From positions 1 to 11,601 of the forward strand of contig CAAEEA010000058.1 of assembly GCA_900754795.1 (NCBI GenBank): a stretch of DNA of 11,601 nucleotides, written 5' to 3'. Origin of the DNA: Clostridia bacterium. Lineage in GTDB: Bacteria > Bacillota > Clostridia > Peptostreptococcales > Anaerovoracaceae. Positions 5,818 to 11,601 of this stretch are shown here, piece by piece. Below the pieces are notes generated by a model that did not search any database, was not told where the DNA came from, and saw nothing but the letters and a program-made list of their open reading frames with translations. How positions within the stretch are numbered: the first letter of the stretch is position 1; each line of letters opens with the position of its first letter. Position numbers and translations under genes: made by a program.

Positions 5818-6624
5818 ATGAAAGAATATTACAAGATCGGAGAGATCGCCAGACTTTATAATATCAGCGCGGACTCCCTCAGATATTACGAGGAGGCCGG
5901 AATTCTCAAACCGAGGCGCGATACAAACGGCTACCGCATGTACAGCATCAATGATATACGCACCCTGAACATCCTCCGGGAACTCCGTTCCATAGGATTT
6001 TCCATGGAAGATATCAAAGAACATCTTCAAAACTTTGACCTCAATCGCACACTGAGTATTTTTGAAGACGCCGTCAGCGCTATCGACCGGAGAACAGCAG
6101 AATTATCTTCTCTCCGAAATCAGATAGATGAACGTATACACGAGATCCGCCGCCACATGTCCGAAAAAGATTCCCACGGAAAGATCGTCCTCAAAGAGTT
6201 CCCGCGGCGGCCGGTTCTGCGGCTGAGCGAAAACGTATACAGAGACGATGACATTGACTTTGTCATCAAAAAACTTCAGTCCAAATACGAAGATCAGCTT
6301 TATATTATAGGTTACGGAGATATAGGAGCTACCATACCCGCGGAAGAACTGCGCGAAGGCATATACGGTCATTTTGACTCGGCCTTTTATATCGTCGACT
6401 CCGGAGAGGAGTATGACGCGGTGCTGCCGGCGGGAAATTATCTGTGTCTGACAGCCGGCGGCGGTTACGGCAACATGGCCGCCTGGTGGAAAAAGCTCCT
6501 TGATTATGCAGAAAAAAACGGCCTTGAACCGACAGGCAAGGCCATTGAATTATATCTTATAGACAATCACGATACGGCTGATGAATCAGAATATGTAACC
6601 ATGCTTCAGGTACGCGTCATCTGA
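5818..6624 (+). CDS. MerR-family transcriptional regulator with GyrI-like effector domain (BmrR-type)
   Basis: A 268-residue regulator. The N-terminal winged helix-turn-helix shows YKIGEIARLYNISADSLRYY (5-24), EEAGILKP and NGYRMYS (38-43), the core MerR signature. A long helix (about 75-120) would form the antiparallel coiled-coil dimer, and residues about 125-268 resemble the GyrI-like effector-binding domain of BmrR/BltR-type proteins, which bind bulky hydrophobic or cationic ligands. There are no metal-binding cysteines. It would twist a promoter with an overlong spacer upon ligand binding. The ATG follows GGAAAGGAAG. The last 19 bases overlap the 3' end of the convergent ppaC gene. Its targets may be its own promoter, the divergent phosphorylase unit or distant genes. 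Confidence 0.9.
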   Translation: MKEYYKIGEIARLYNISADSLRYYEEAGILKPRRDTNGYRMYSINDIRTLNILRELRSIGFSMEDIKEHLQNFDLNRTLSIFEDAVSAIDRRTAELSSLRNQIDERIHEIRRHMSEKDSHGKIVLKEFPRRPVLRLSENVYRDDDIDFVIKKLQSKYEDQLYIIGYGDIGATIPAEELREGIYGHFDSAFYIVDSGEEYDAVLPAGNYLCLTAGGGYGNMAAWWKKLLDYAEKNGLEPTGKAIELYLIDNHDTADESEYVTMLQVRVI

Positions 6625-8258
6625 CGCAGATGTCCGGCGACAACCGGCACAAGCTGTTTTTTACGAGAAACCACGCCGGCAAGACGTACATCCTCTCCCG
6701 AAGCTTCTTCAGTTCCAAAAGCGTCACGCATCATTTCCGCCGCTCCTTCTCCGCGGCACAGTATCACTGAGCTCTCGTCCATGACGTCAGTGAACATTAC
6801 AAACATCATATCGAGACCTTTCTCTGCTATAAGTTCATCGAGAACAGGTCTGATTTTTTCGCGCGCCTCCGTGAGTTCCCCGCTGTTTACTGAGCTTATC
6901 TGACTCACTCCGAACACAATATTTTCGGCTGTAAACTCTTTGTAATCCGCGTCGCACATTTCCCTCGCCGTCTTGCCGCTAAGTTCGCCGGCGGCGTTGA
7001 ACATCTCAGCGGCAAGCGCCTGCGGATCTATACCCGCCACAGCCGCCAGCTCGCCGCACACCCGCCTGTCCTCATCGGTGCATGTCGGAGAGCGAAACAT
7101 CAGAGTGTCAGAAATTATGGCGGCGCACAGAATGGCAGCGATATTTTTTTTCGGTACGACGTTACTTTCCCCGTACATGCGGGCAATTATCGTAGCGGTA
7201 GAGCCCAGAGGCTGATTCCGGAAAAACACGGGCTCCATTGTCTGCACGCTTCCTATCCTGTGATGATCTATTATCTCAAGTATCTCCGCGTCGGCGATTC
7301 CATCCACGGACTGGGATCTCTCGTTGTGATCCACAAGGATTACTTTCTTTTTTCGAACGCTCAAAAGACGGCGTCTTGAAATAAGTCCGATGAATTTTCC
7401 CGTTTCGTCAAGCACGGGGAAGTCCCTGTATCTTTTGCGGGCCATTGTCTCTTTTATATCGTCCACCAGCTCGTCATCATCAAAGGACGTAATATTTTCG
7501 CGGCTCATAAAATGCCTTACGGGTATGCTCTGGTTTATAAGTCTCGCCACGGTAAAAGCGTCGTGAGGCGAACTTATTATGACTGTTCCTTTTTCCTCAG
7601 CCATTTTTCTTACCGCCTCCGGAACCTTCGCGTCTTTGCACACCACAAGGCACGCGGCGTCAAGGTCAATGGCGCACAGCTGCGCTTCATAACGGTTGCC
7701 CAGGATAACAAGATCGCCTTTTTCAATAAAATCTTCCATTATGTCTGTTCCTGAAGCCGCTATCGCCGCTTTTCCGCTGTCAAAAATTCCCCCGGCCCAT
7801 GTAACCGGAGTTCCGTCTATGGTCCTTATGATATTCGCATAGGGAGTGCCGGCCTTAGCCAGGATGCCGCTGTCGTGAACATCCATATAGGAAGTCGCTA
7901 TATCTCCTATAGTGATGAGGCCTTCAAGAAATCCGTCTTTTACTATGGGCATCGTCCTCATGCCCCGTTCCTTCATCATCTCCCAGGCGTCTTTGATGGA
8001 TGTCTCTCCCGAGATCCCCTCGACCTTGTTTATGTCCATATCCCTTACCTGAAGGCTGACATTTGACAGATATTCCGGAGGCTTTATTCCGAATTTTTCA
8101 AGGACGAAAGCCGTCTCTCCGTTGAGACGGCCGGCCCGCATGGCTTTATGCCGGGGACCGTTCAGCACATTCTTCAGTTCCGCGTATGCTATGGCCGAGC
8201 ATACCGAATCGGTATCTGGATTTTTGTGTCCGACTATGTAAACCGTGTTCTGCTCCAT
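6606..8258 (-). CDS. ppaC: Manganese-dependent inorganic pyrophosphatase with regulatory CBS domains (family II)
   Basis: A 550-residue family II (DHH/DHHA2) pyrophosphatase that hydrolyses PPi to two phosphates in the cytoplasm using Mn/Co/Mg. Metal-ligand motifs are visible: GHKNPDTDS (10-18), VDHNE (309-313) and DHH (331-333). The C-terminal SRKKQ (531-535) is the phosphate-binding basic motif of the DHHA2 domain. Between the first and later DHH motifs lies a roughly 240-residue insert: CBS (about 68-127), a DRTGG-like segment (about 128-245) and a second CBS (about 246-302). This is the clostridial CBS-PPase design, known to be controlled by adenine nucleotides. The ATG at 8258 is chosen because AAGGA precedes it by 8 bases; an in-frame GTG at 8294 would lie upstream of the predicted transcription start (near 8278). 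Confidence 0.95.
   Translation of the reverse strand: MEQNTVYIVGHKNPDTDSVCSAIAYAELKNVLNGPRHKAMRAGRLNGETAFVLEKFGIKPPEYLSNVSLQVRDMDINKVEGISGETSIKDAWEMMKERGMRTMPIVKDGFLEGLITIGDIATSYMDVHDSGILAKAGTPYANIIRTIDGTPVTWAGGIFDSGKAAIAASGTDIMEDFIEKGDLVILGNRYEAQLCAIDLDAACLVVCKDAKVPEAVRKMAEEKGTVIISSPHDAFTVARLINQSIPVRHFMSRENITSFDDDELVDDIKETMARKRYRDFPVLDETGKFIGLISRRRLLSVRKKKVILVDHNERSQSVDGIADAEILEIIDHHRIGSVQTMEPVFFRNQPLGSTATIIARMYGESNVVPKKNIAAILCAAIISDTLMFRSPTCTDEDRRVCGELAAVAGIDPQALAAEMFNAAGELSGKTAREMCDADYKEFTAENIVFGVSQISSVNSGELTEAREKIRPVLDELIAEKGLDMMFVMFTDVMDESSVILCRGEGAAEMMRDAFGTEEASGEDVRLAGVVSRKKQLVPVVAGHLRQMTRT
6631..6662 (+). terminator. Possible intrinsic terminator for merR, inside the ppaC coding region
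   Basis: Just after the merR stop, TGTCCGG and CCGGCACA can pair with one bulged base around the loop CGACAA, followed five bases later by T6 (6657-6662). The stem is short and the T run is offset, so this is a weak call. No equivalent signal was seen for ppaC on the other strand. Confidence 0.35.
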
Positions 8259-8284
8259 CTTACAATTCCTTTGTTTTTTCTTTG

Positions 8285-8290
8285 AGTATA
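8285..8290 (-). promoter_or_regulatory. ppaC promoter (extended -10)
   Basis: On the minus strand, TATACT is preceded by TGA (TG-N extended -10). No -35 resembling TTGACA is present at the right distance. The predicted start near 8278 supports the ATG at 8258 as the ppaC start. Confidence 0.5.
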
Positions 8291-8328
8291 TCACAGCCCC
8301 GGCGCGTCCTGCCAGTTAAAAATCAGAA

Positions 8329-8357
8329 TTGATTTGGAGAATATTTTGTGGTATTAT
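8329..8357 (+). promoter_or_regulatory. Promoter of the gdx leader
   Basis: TTGATT (8329-8334) and TATTAT (8352-8357) are separated by exactly 17 bases, a good vegetative promoter. The predicted start is near 8364, leaving a leader of about 120 bases before the gdx ATG. It is back to back with the ppaC promoter. Confidence 0.7.
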
Positions 8358-8372
8358 GATGTCAGTTTATTT

Positions 8373-8452
8373 GCCGCCGGGTAAATATACCGCATTTTTC
8401 GGCTCGTCGTCAGGCCTCAGCAGACGCGCCGTCAGATGCGGTTTTTGTTTTT
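8373..8452 (+). promoter_or_regulatory. Attenuator or riboswitch-like leader of gdx, with terminator and competing pairing
   Basis: A terminator-like hairpin is formed by ACCGCAT (8389-8395) with ATGCGGT (8436-8442), enclosing CGGC-T-CGTC (8400-8408) paired with GACG-C-GCCG (8423-8431) around a 14-base loop. It is followed by TTTTTGTTTTT (8442-8452). A competing upstream structure is possible: GCCG (8373-8376) with CGGC (8400-8403), enclosing GGTA/TACC (8380-8383 and 8388-8391); it uses both 5' arms of the terminator. Because ppaC is divergent, no upstream transcript needs ending here, so the hairpin probably controls gdx. I could not match it to guanidine riboswitch classes I, II or III. Confidence 0.6.
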
Positions 8453-8485
8453 CCGGCGAAATCAGAAAACGGAGGTACATACAAT

Positions 8486-8806
8486 ATGGCATGGATCTGT
8501 CTTTATCTGGCCGGACTGATGGAAGTGTTCTGGTCTACCTGTCTGAAATTTTCTCAGGGCTTTACGGTACACAAGTTTACAATTCTTACGGTGATCGGTA
8601 TGATAATCAGCTTTCTGCTGCTTGCGCAGGCAACCAAAGTTCTTCCCCTCGGTTCGTCTTACGCGATCTGGACGGGTATCGGAGCTGTGGGAGCAGTTAT
8701 CGCCGGCATGCTGCTGTTTAAGGAAGTCCTGACACCCGTCCGGCTGATCTTTGTCCTGCTTATACTGGCGGGAATCATAGGCCTGCGGCTGACAGCCGGT
8801 GATTGA
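8486..8806 (+). CDS. gdx: Small multidrug resistance family transporter, Gdx (SugE)-type guanidinium exporter
   Basis: A 106-residue, four-helix SMR protein. The essential membrane glutamate is E13 in GLMEVFW, and the stretch LPLGSSYAIWTGIGAVGAV closely follows the Gdx/SugE signature rather than the EmrE one. Gdx proteins are dual-topology homodimers that exchange guanidinium ion for protons; the family is often controlled by guanidine riboswitches. The ATG follows GGAGG by 10 bases. It is a single gene behind its own promoter and a structured leader, and converges on the feo locus 26 bases away. No obvious terminator follows, though imperfect pairing of the GCCGG/CCGG and CAGCC/GGCTG type exists near 8794-8822 without a T run. 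Confidence 0.92.
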   Translation: MAWICLYLAGLMEVFWSTCLKFSQGFTVHKFTILTVIGMIISFLLLAQATKVLPLGSSYAIWTGIGAVGAVIAGMLLFKEVLTPVRLIFVLLILAGIIGLRLTAGD

Positions 8807-8832
8807 CCGGTTTCAGGCTGCTAATAAAGAAG

Positions 8833-9003
8833 TCATTTCGTTGACCCGCAGCCTGTGCATTTGTTCTTTTTTGCGGCGCAGCTTTCCGCGGCAGGGCATC
8901 CGATACATTTGACGCCTTTCTTCTTGGCGCGGATTATGTAAGCGACAGCGGCGGCAAGGATAGCTGCTATTATCAAAACGAGGATTACATCTATTGTCTT
9001 CAT
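8833..9003 (-). CDS. FeoB-associated Cys-rich membrane protein
   Basis: A 56-residue protein. It begins MKTIDVILVLIIAAILAAAV, a single N-terminal membrane helix (about 4-24), followed by the basic patch RAKKK and a cysteine-rich tail with C-I-G-C, a lone cysteine and C-T-G-C near the C terminus (five cysteines in all). This design is that of the small FeoB-associated proteins found beside feoB in Firmicutes; a metal-binding or FeoB-stabilising role is inferred, not shown. Its ATG overlaps the feoB stop as ATGA (9000-9003), so translation is coupled. The tail faces the cytoplasm if the positive-inside rule holds. Confidence 0.9.
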   Translation of the reverse strand: MKTIDVILVLIIAAILAAAVAYIIRAKKKGVKCIGCPAAESCAAKKNKCTGCGSTK

Positions 9004-11027
9004 GCCGCTGCACCGGCTTTCTTGTTATTGTTGCCATGCAGCGCGTATTCGGCAGCCAGCCTGCGGGACGAGCTTACGGTCACATAAGCTATTACCGCCG
9101 CTATCACCGCAACTACAGCCAGTCCCGGCACGAAACCTGTCCCCAGATGACCTTCTGTGATCAGAGTGCCTGCCTGGTATACAATGAACGCGATTGCGTA
9201 ACCTGTGCCGAGCTGGAGCCCGATACCGCCAAACAGCCATTTTTTGCTCGCCAGCTCAGAGTTCATCGCTCCGATGGCCGCAAAGCAAGGCGGCGTATAG
9301 AGATTGAACATCAGATATGCCAGCGCGGCTGCGGAGCTCAGTCCGAAAGTAGCGGCAACTTCGCCCGCTCCTCCAACCAGCTCAAGGGCGTCAGTATCTA
9401 TAAGGTTGGTGATACCGTAGACTACCGCCAGTGTGCCGACAACATTTTCTTTGGCGATAAACCCTGTAACGGCCGCGGCGGCAAGCTGCCATGTGCCGAA
9501 TCCCAAAGGCAGAAGTATCACGGCGAACGGCGTCGCGATGCTGGCAAGTATGGAGGTATGCTCCATTCCCTCTTCCACAAGCTGGAACTGCCAGTTGAAA
9601 GACTGCATGATCTGAACGACCGCGTTGCAGACAAGGATTATAGTGGCGGCTTTTTTAATATATGCCTTAGCTCTGCCAAGCATTGAAAGACATGCTCTGC
9701 CAATGCTCGGAGCCTTGTATTCCGGAAGCTCCATGATGAAGAAAGATTTTCTGTATTTATGTCCGGTAATCTGCTTTATCAGCAGAGCGCCTAAAAATAT
9801 CAGCGCGATACCGACAAAGTACATGAGCCAGCTCACCCATGCCGCCCCCGCGAAGAATACGCCTCCGAACAGAGCGATAACGGGAATCTTCGCGCCGCAA
9901 GGCATCCATGTCGTCAGCATGGCGGTCGCCCGTCTTTCTCTCTCGTCTCTGATCGTGCGGCAGGCCATGATCCCCGGTATGCCGCACCCGGTGCTGATTA
10001 TCACAGGGATGATTGATTTTCCCGAAAGACCTACTCTCTTAAATATCGGGTCCATTACTACGCTGACACGCGCCATGTAACCGCAGTCTTCAAGAAGAGC
10101 GATCATAAAGTACATTACCATTACCAGCGGCAGGAATCCCACTACCGCGCCCACGCCGCCGACTATACCGTCAGCAAGGAGAGCCTGGAGGAAAGCGCTT
10201 GCTCCCGCTCCTTCAAGGGATGCCGCTACCCAGCCCTGGAACATTTCGATATACGCCACAAGCCAGTCAGCAATCAGCGGTCCGAGCCATGTCTGCGACA
10301 CATAGAATACGACAAACATCACAGCCGCGAATATGATAATCCCCGCTACCTTGTTGGTGAGTATCTTATCCGCTCTGTCTGCTTTGGTCTCATCTTTTGT
10401 GAGAATTTTTCTTGTCTCGACGGAGTCAACGATCTGATTTACAAACGCAAAACGCTTTCTGTCTTCAGCATCGACGGCGTTTTTATCGGTGAGGTCAATA
10501 TCAGCCTGTATGTAAGGCGCTCTCTGTTCGCACCCTTTAAGAGACTTCGCGGTCTCTGCCACTTCTCTGAGTCCCTTTCCGGCAGTAGAAACAGTCTCGA
10601 TCACAGGACAGCCAAGCTTTTCGGATAACAGGCCGACGTCTATCTTCGTCCCCTGTTTTTCATTGATGTCGCTCTTATTAAGAGCTACGATCACCGGTAT
10701 TCCAAGCTCGAGCAGCTGAGTGGTAAAGAAAAGGCTTCTGCTCAGATTGGTCGCGTCTACTATATTGACGATAACGTCCGGATTCTCCTCTCTGACATAC
10801 CCGCTGGTGATGCTTTCTTCCGGCGTAAAAGGAGACATGGAATATGCTCCCGGCAAGTCTACAGCGACCAGTTCATCGGAGCCTCCTGAATATTCTCTCT
10901 TAATATGGCTTTCTTTTCTGCCTATGGTAACTCCGGCCCAGTTACCCACATGCTCGTGTTTTCCCGTCAGCGCGTTGTACATGGTCGTCTTGCCGCTGTT
11001 GGGATTGCCTGCAAAAGCAATTCTCAT
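9000..11027 (-). CDS. feoB: Ferrous iron transport protein B
   Basis: A 675-residue FeoB, shorter than the roughly 770-residue enterobacterial protein but usual for anaerobes. The cytoplasmic G domain has G1 GNPNSGKT (7-14), the G2 threonine T34 in GVTIGRKE, G3 DLPG (57-60) and G4 NKSD (117-120). It is followed by the helical linker and, from about residue 225, the polytopic membrane domain. Two gate motifs with conserved cysteines are visible: GCGIPGIMACRTI, and the later LGFGTWQLAAAAVTGFIAKEN. The C-terminal tail is short and polar. It imports Fe(II) driven by nucleotide hydrolysis. The start follows AAGGAGG by 7 bases. It has its own operator-like site and overlaps the small Cys-rich gene, so it may be transcribed separately from feoA. 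Confidence 0.97.
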   Translation of the reverse strand: MRIAFAGNPNSGKTTMYNALTGKHEHVGNWAGVTIGRKESHIKREYSGGSDELVAVDLPGAYSMSPFTPEESITSGYVREENPDVIVNIVDATNLSRSLFFTTQLLELGIPVIVALNKSDINEKQGTKIDVGLLSEKLGCPVIETVSTAGKGLREVAETAKSLKGCEQRAPYIQADIDLTDKNAVDAEDRKRFAFVNQIVDSVETRKILTKDETKADRADKILTNKVAGIIIFAAVMFVVFYVSQTWLGPLIADWLVAYIEMFQGWVAASLEGAGASAFLQALLADGIVGGVGAVVGFLPLVMVMYFMIALLEDCGYMARVSVVMDPIFKRVGLSGKSIIPVIISTGCGIPGIMACRTIRDERERRATAMLTTWMPCGAKIPVIALFGGVFFAGAAWVSWLMYFVGIALIFLGALLIKQITGHKYRKSFFIMELPEYKAPSIGRACLSMLGRAKAYIKKAATIILVCNAVVQIMQSFNWQFQLVEEGMEHTSILASIATPFAVILLPLGFGTWQLAAAAVTGFIAKENVVGTLAVVYGITNLIDTDALELVGGAGEVAATFGLSSAAALAYLMFNLYTPPCFAAIGAMNSELASKKWLFGGIGLQLGTGYAIAFIVYQAGTLITEGHLGTGFVPGLAVVAVIAAVIAYVTVSSSRRLAAEYALHGNNNKKAGAAA

Positions 11028-11050
11028 TATACATCCTCCTTATTTACAGA

Positions 11051-11089
11051 ATTATAATATTATTGCGGTATAGTTATACATGACTAACT
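11051..11089 (-). promoter_or_regulatory. feoB: Candidate feoB promoter and operator
   Basis: On the minus strand an 18-bp imperfect palindrome AGTTAG-TCATGT-ATAACT (11089-11072) overlaps the -35 area of a candidate promoter with -10 TATAAT (11056-11051) and no good -35. The palindrome has the same size and half-sites as the one before feoA. The spacing TTAG-N6-(C/A)TAA agrees with one half-dimer footprint of DtxR/IdeR-type operators. Repression by iron is the likely effect. Confidence 0.55.
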
Positions 11090-11099
11090 CATTTTTCTG

Positions 11100-11149
11100 A
11101 AAAAACCGGCCGGGACAACCCGCGATTTTCCGCAAAACCGTCCTGCCGG
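11100..11149 (-). terminator. Probable intrinsic terminator after feoA
   Basis: On the minus strand CCGGC-A-GGAC (11149-11140) pairs with GTCC-CG-GCCGG (11116-11106) around a loop that can itself form a small GCG/CGC stem, followed by T6 (11105-11100). The stem contains a small internal loop, so termination may be partial, which would allow some readthrough into feoB. Confidence 0.6.
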
Positions 11150-11158
11150 CGCATCCGT

Positions 11159-11371
11159 TTAAATTCTGATGGCCTCAGCTATGCCGTCATCAATGTTATA
11201 TCTTCCGTCTTTAATAGAAACAACACAGCCGCTTTTGAGGCGTGAAACCACGGTAACGGGTTCTCCGCTGTAACATCCGAGGCGGAAGAGGAATTTTTCC
11301 AGTTCTTCGTCGCCGGTTTTCACTTCTTTCACCGTGTACGTTCTGCCGATAACGGCGTCTCTTAAATCCAT
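11159..11371 (-). CDS. feoA: Ferrous iron transport protein A
   Basis: A 70-residue FeoA with the SH3-like beta-barrel pattern: the TYTVKEVKTGDEELEKFLFRL start with the LGCYSGEPVTVVSR turn (31-44) and a final NIDDGIAEAIRI strand are typical. It is a cytoplasmic partner of FeoB thought to regulate it. The length is normal. The ATG follows AAAAGGAG by 11 bases. It is the first gene of the iron uptake locus, with a strong promoter and an operator just downstream of the predicted start. A 131-base gap containing a terminator-like hairpin and a second operator separates it from feoB. Confidence 0.93.
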   Translation of the reverse strand: MDLRDAVIGRTYTVKEVKTGDEELEKFLFRLGCYSGEPVTVVSRLKSGCVVSIKDGRYNIDDGIAEAIRI

Positions 11372-11391
11372 GATTACTTCAGCTCCTTTTG

Positions 11392-11445
11392 AGTTAGCCT
11401 TTTCTAACTACGATGTTATTATAGCACTCCGGGAAAAATTGTCAA
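11392..11445 (-). promoter_or_regulatory. feoA: feoA promoter with downstream operator palindrome
   Basis: On the minus strand TTGACA (11445-11440) and TATAAT (11423-11418) are both perfect consensus hexamers with a 16-base spacer, and TGC before the -10 makes it extended. The predicted start is near 11411. Directly downstream (11409-11392) lies AGTTAG-N6-CTAACT, a perfect 6+6 palindrome of 18 bp, well placed to block initiation. A strong promoter with an operator fits tight repression, most simply by an iron-sensing DtxR/IdeR-family protein. Confidence 0.8.
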
Positions 11446-11472
11446 CCTGTTTTTTAAAAAAATAATGATGTC

Positions 11473-11501
11473 TTTTATTCAGCCGTGTTTTGGTGTATAA
11501 T
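11473..11501 (+). promoter_or_regulatory. fba: fba promoter
   Basis: A perfect TATAAT (11496-11501) lies 35 bases before the aldolase ATG. The -35 at 17-base spacing is TTTTAT, weak, in an AT-rich run. It is divergent from the feoA promoter, about 50 bases away. Confidence 0.6.
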
Positions 11502-11535
11502 TACATAAAATGACCTGAAATTTCGGAGGTATGAA

Positions 11536-11601
11536 ATGGCATTAGTAACTACACGAGAAATGTTCGCTAAAGCCCTGAGATCGGACTACGCCATAGGGGC
11601 T
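11536..11601 (+). CDS. fba: Fructose-bisphosphate aldolase class II, N-terminal fragment (cut by window edge)
   Basis: The first 22 codons only. The peptide starts MALVTTREMFAKAL and continues to YAIGA, which matches the conserved N terminus of class II fructose-1,6-bisphosphate aldolases (MALVTTKEMF...YAIGAFN). The zinc-dependent enzyme splits fructose-1,6-bisphosphate into two triose phosphates in glycolysis. The ATG at 11536 follows GGAGGT by 5 bases; an ATG at 11531 is in another frame and gives no such match. The zinc ligands lie outside the window, so the call rests on the N terminus. Related tagatose-bisphosphate aldolases share this start. Confidence 0.85.
   Translation, partial: MALVTTREMFAKALRSDYAIGA

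Noticed and set aside
8358..8485. Assignment of the gdx leader to a known guanidine riboswitch class I, II or III
   Set aside because: By eye it lacks the twin ACGR hairpin loops of class II and the remembered conserved cores of classes I and III. Class IV could not be judged without a covariance model, so no class is named.
8329..8721. A 130-codon plus-strand frame covering the gdx leader
   Set aside because: It starts at the -35 element, overlaps gdx in another frame and includes the terminator hairpin. Its start would be upstream of the predicted transcription start.
8794..8832. Bidirectional terminator between gdx and the feo locus
   Set aside because: CAGCC/GGCTG and CCGG/CCGG pairings exist, but neither strand has a T run after them.
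8994..9686. A 230-codon plus-strand open frame antisense to feoB
   Set aside because: It lies wholly opposite well-conserved FeoB, has no ribosome site, and its translation (rich in Arg, Cys and Gln) resembles no family. It is a by-product of feoB codon use.

Overview
The window looks like chromosomal DNA from an obligately anaerobic Firmicute, most likely a Clostridia-type peptide or amino-acid fermenter. The support is a ferredoxin-linked 2-oxoacid oxidoreductase joined to a CoA-transferase, a CBS-domain family II pyrophosphatase of the clostridial kind, a feoA/feoB set with a small FeoB-associated Cys-rich membrane protein, strong AGGAGG ribosome sites and short intergenic gaps. The species cannot be named from the sequence, and another anaerobic phylum such as Synergistota is not excluded.

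Region 1 (1-4061, minus strand) is one tightly packed catabolic operon. In transcription order it encodes a P-loop ATPase of unknown role, a 2x[4Fe-4S] ferredoxin subunit, the alpha, beta and gamma subunits of a 2-oxoacid:ferredoxin oxidoreductase, and subunits A and B (the latter cut by the window edge) of a CoA-transferase. Together they could convert a 2-oxo acid, plausibly from branched-chain amino acids, to an acyl-CoA plus reduced ferredoxin, then move the CoA to acetate or another acid. The operon starts just downstream of a sequence matching the sigma-54 -24/-12 consensus exactly. About 85-125 bp upstream of the predicted start is a block of helically phased TTTTGC-type repeats that could be activator sites.

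Region 2 (4164-6624) holds a small two-helix membrane protein (plus strand, ending inside its own terminator), a convergent two-gene unit (nucleoside phosphorylase plus an ABM-fold monooxygenase-like protein), and a divergent MerR-family regulator with a C-terminal GyrI-like effector domain.

Region 3 (6606-8806) holds the CBS-domain manganese pyrophosphatase ppaC on the minus strand, whose 3' end overlaps merR. Divergent from it is a guanidinium-exporter-type SMR gene (gdx). Between the gdx promoter and gene is a terminator hairpin with a competing upstream pairing, the layout of an attenuator or riboswitch.

Region 4 (8833-11445, minus strand) is an iron(II) uptake locus: feoA, then feoB overlapping a 56-residue FeoB-associated protein. 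feoA has a near-consensus promoter. feoA and feoB each have an upstream 18-bp operator-like palindrome of the same design (AGTTAG-N6-CTAACT type), suggesting co-control by a DtxR/IdeR-like regulator.

Region 5 (11496-11601) is the promoter and first 22 codons of a class II fructose-bisphosphate aldolase on the plus strand. I saw no tRNA, rRNA, CRISPR array, insertion sequence or prophage gene. No gene-free stretch exceeds 300 bases.
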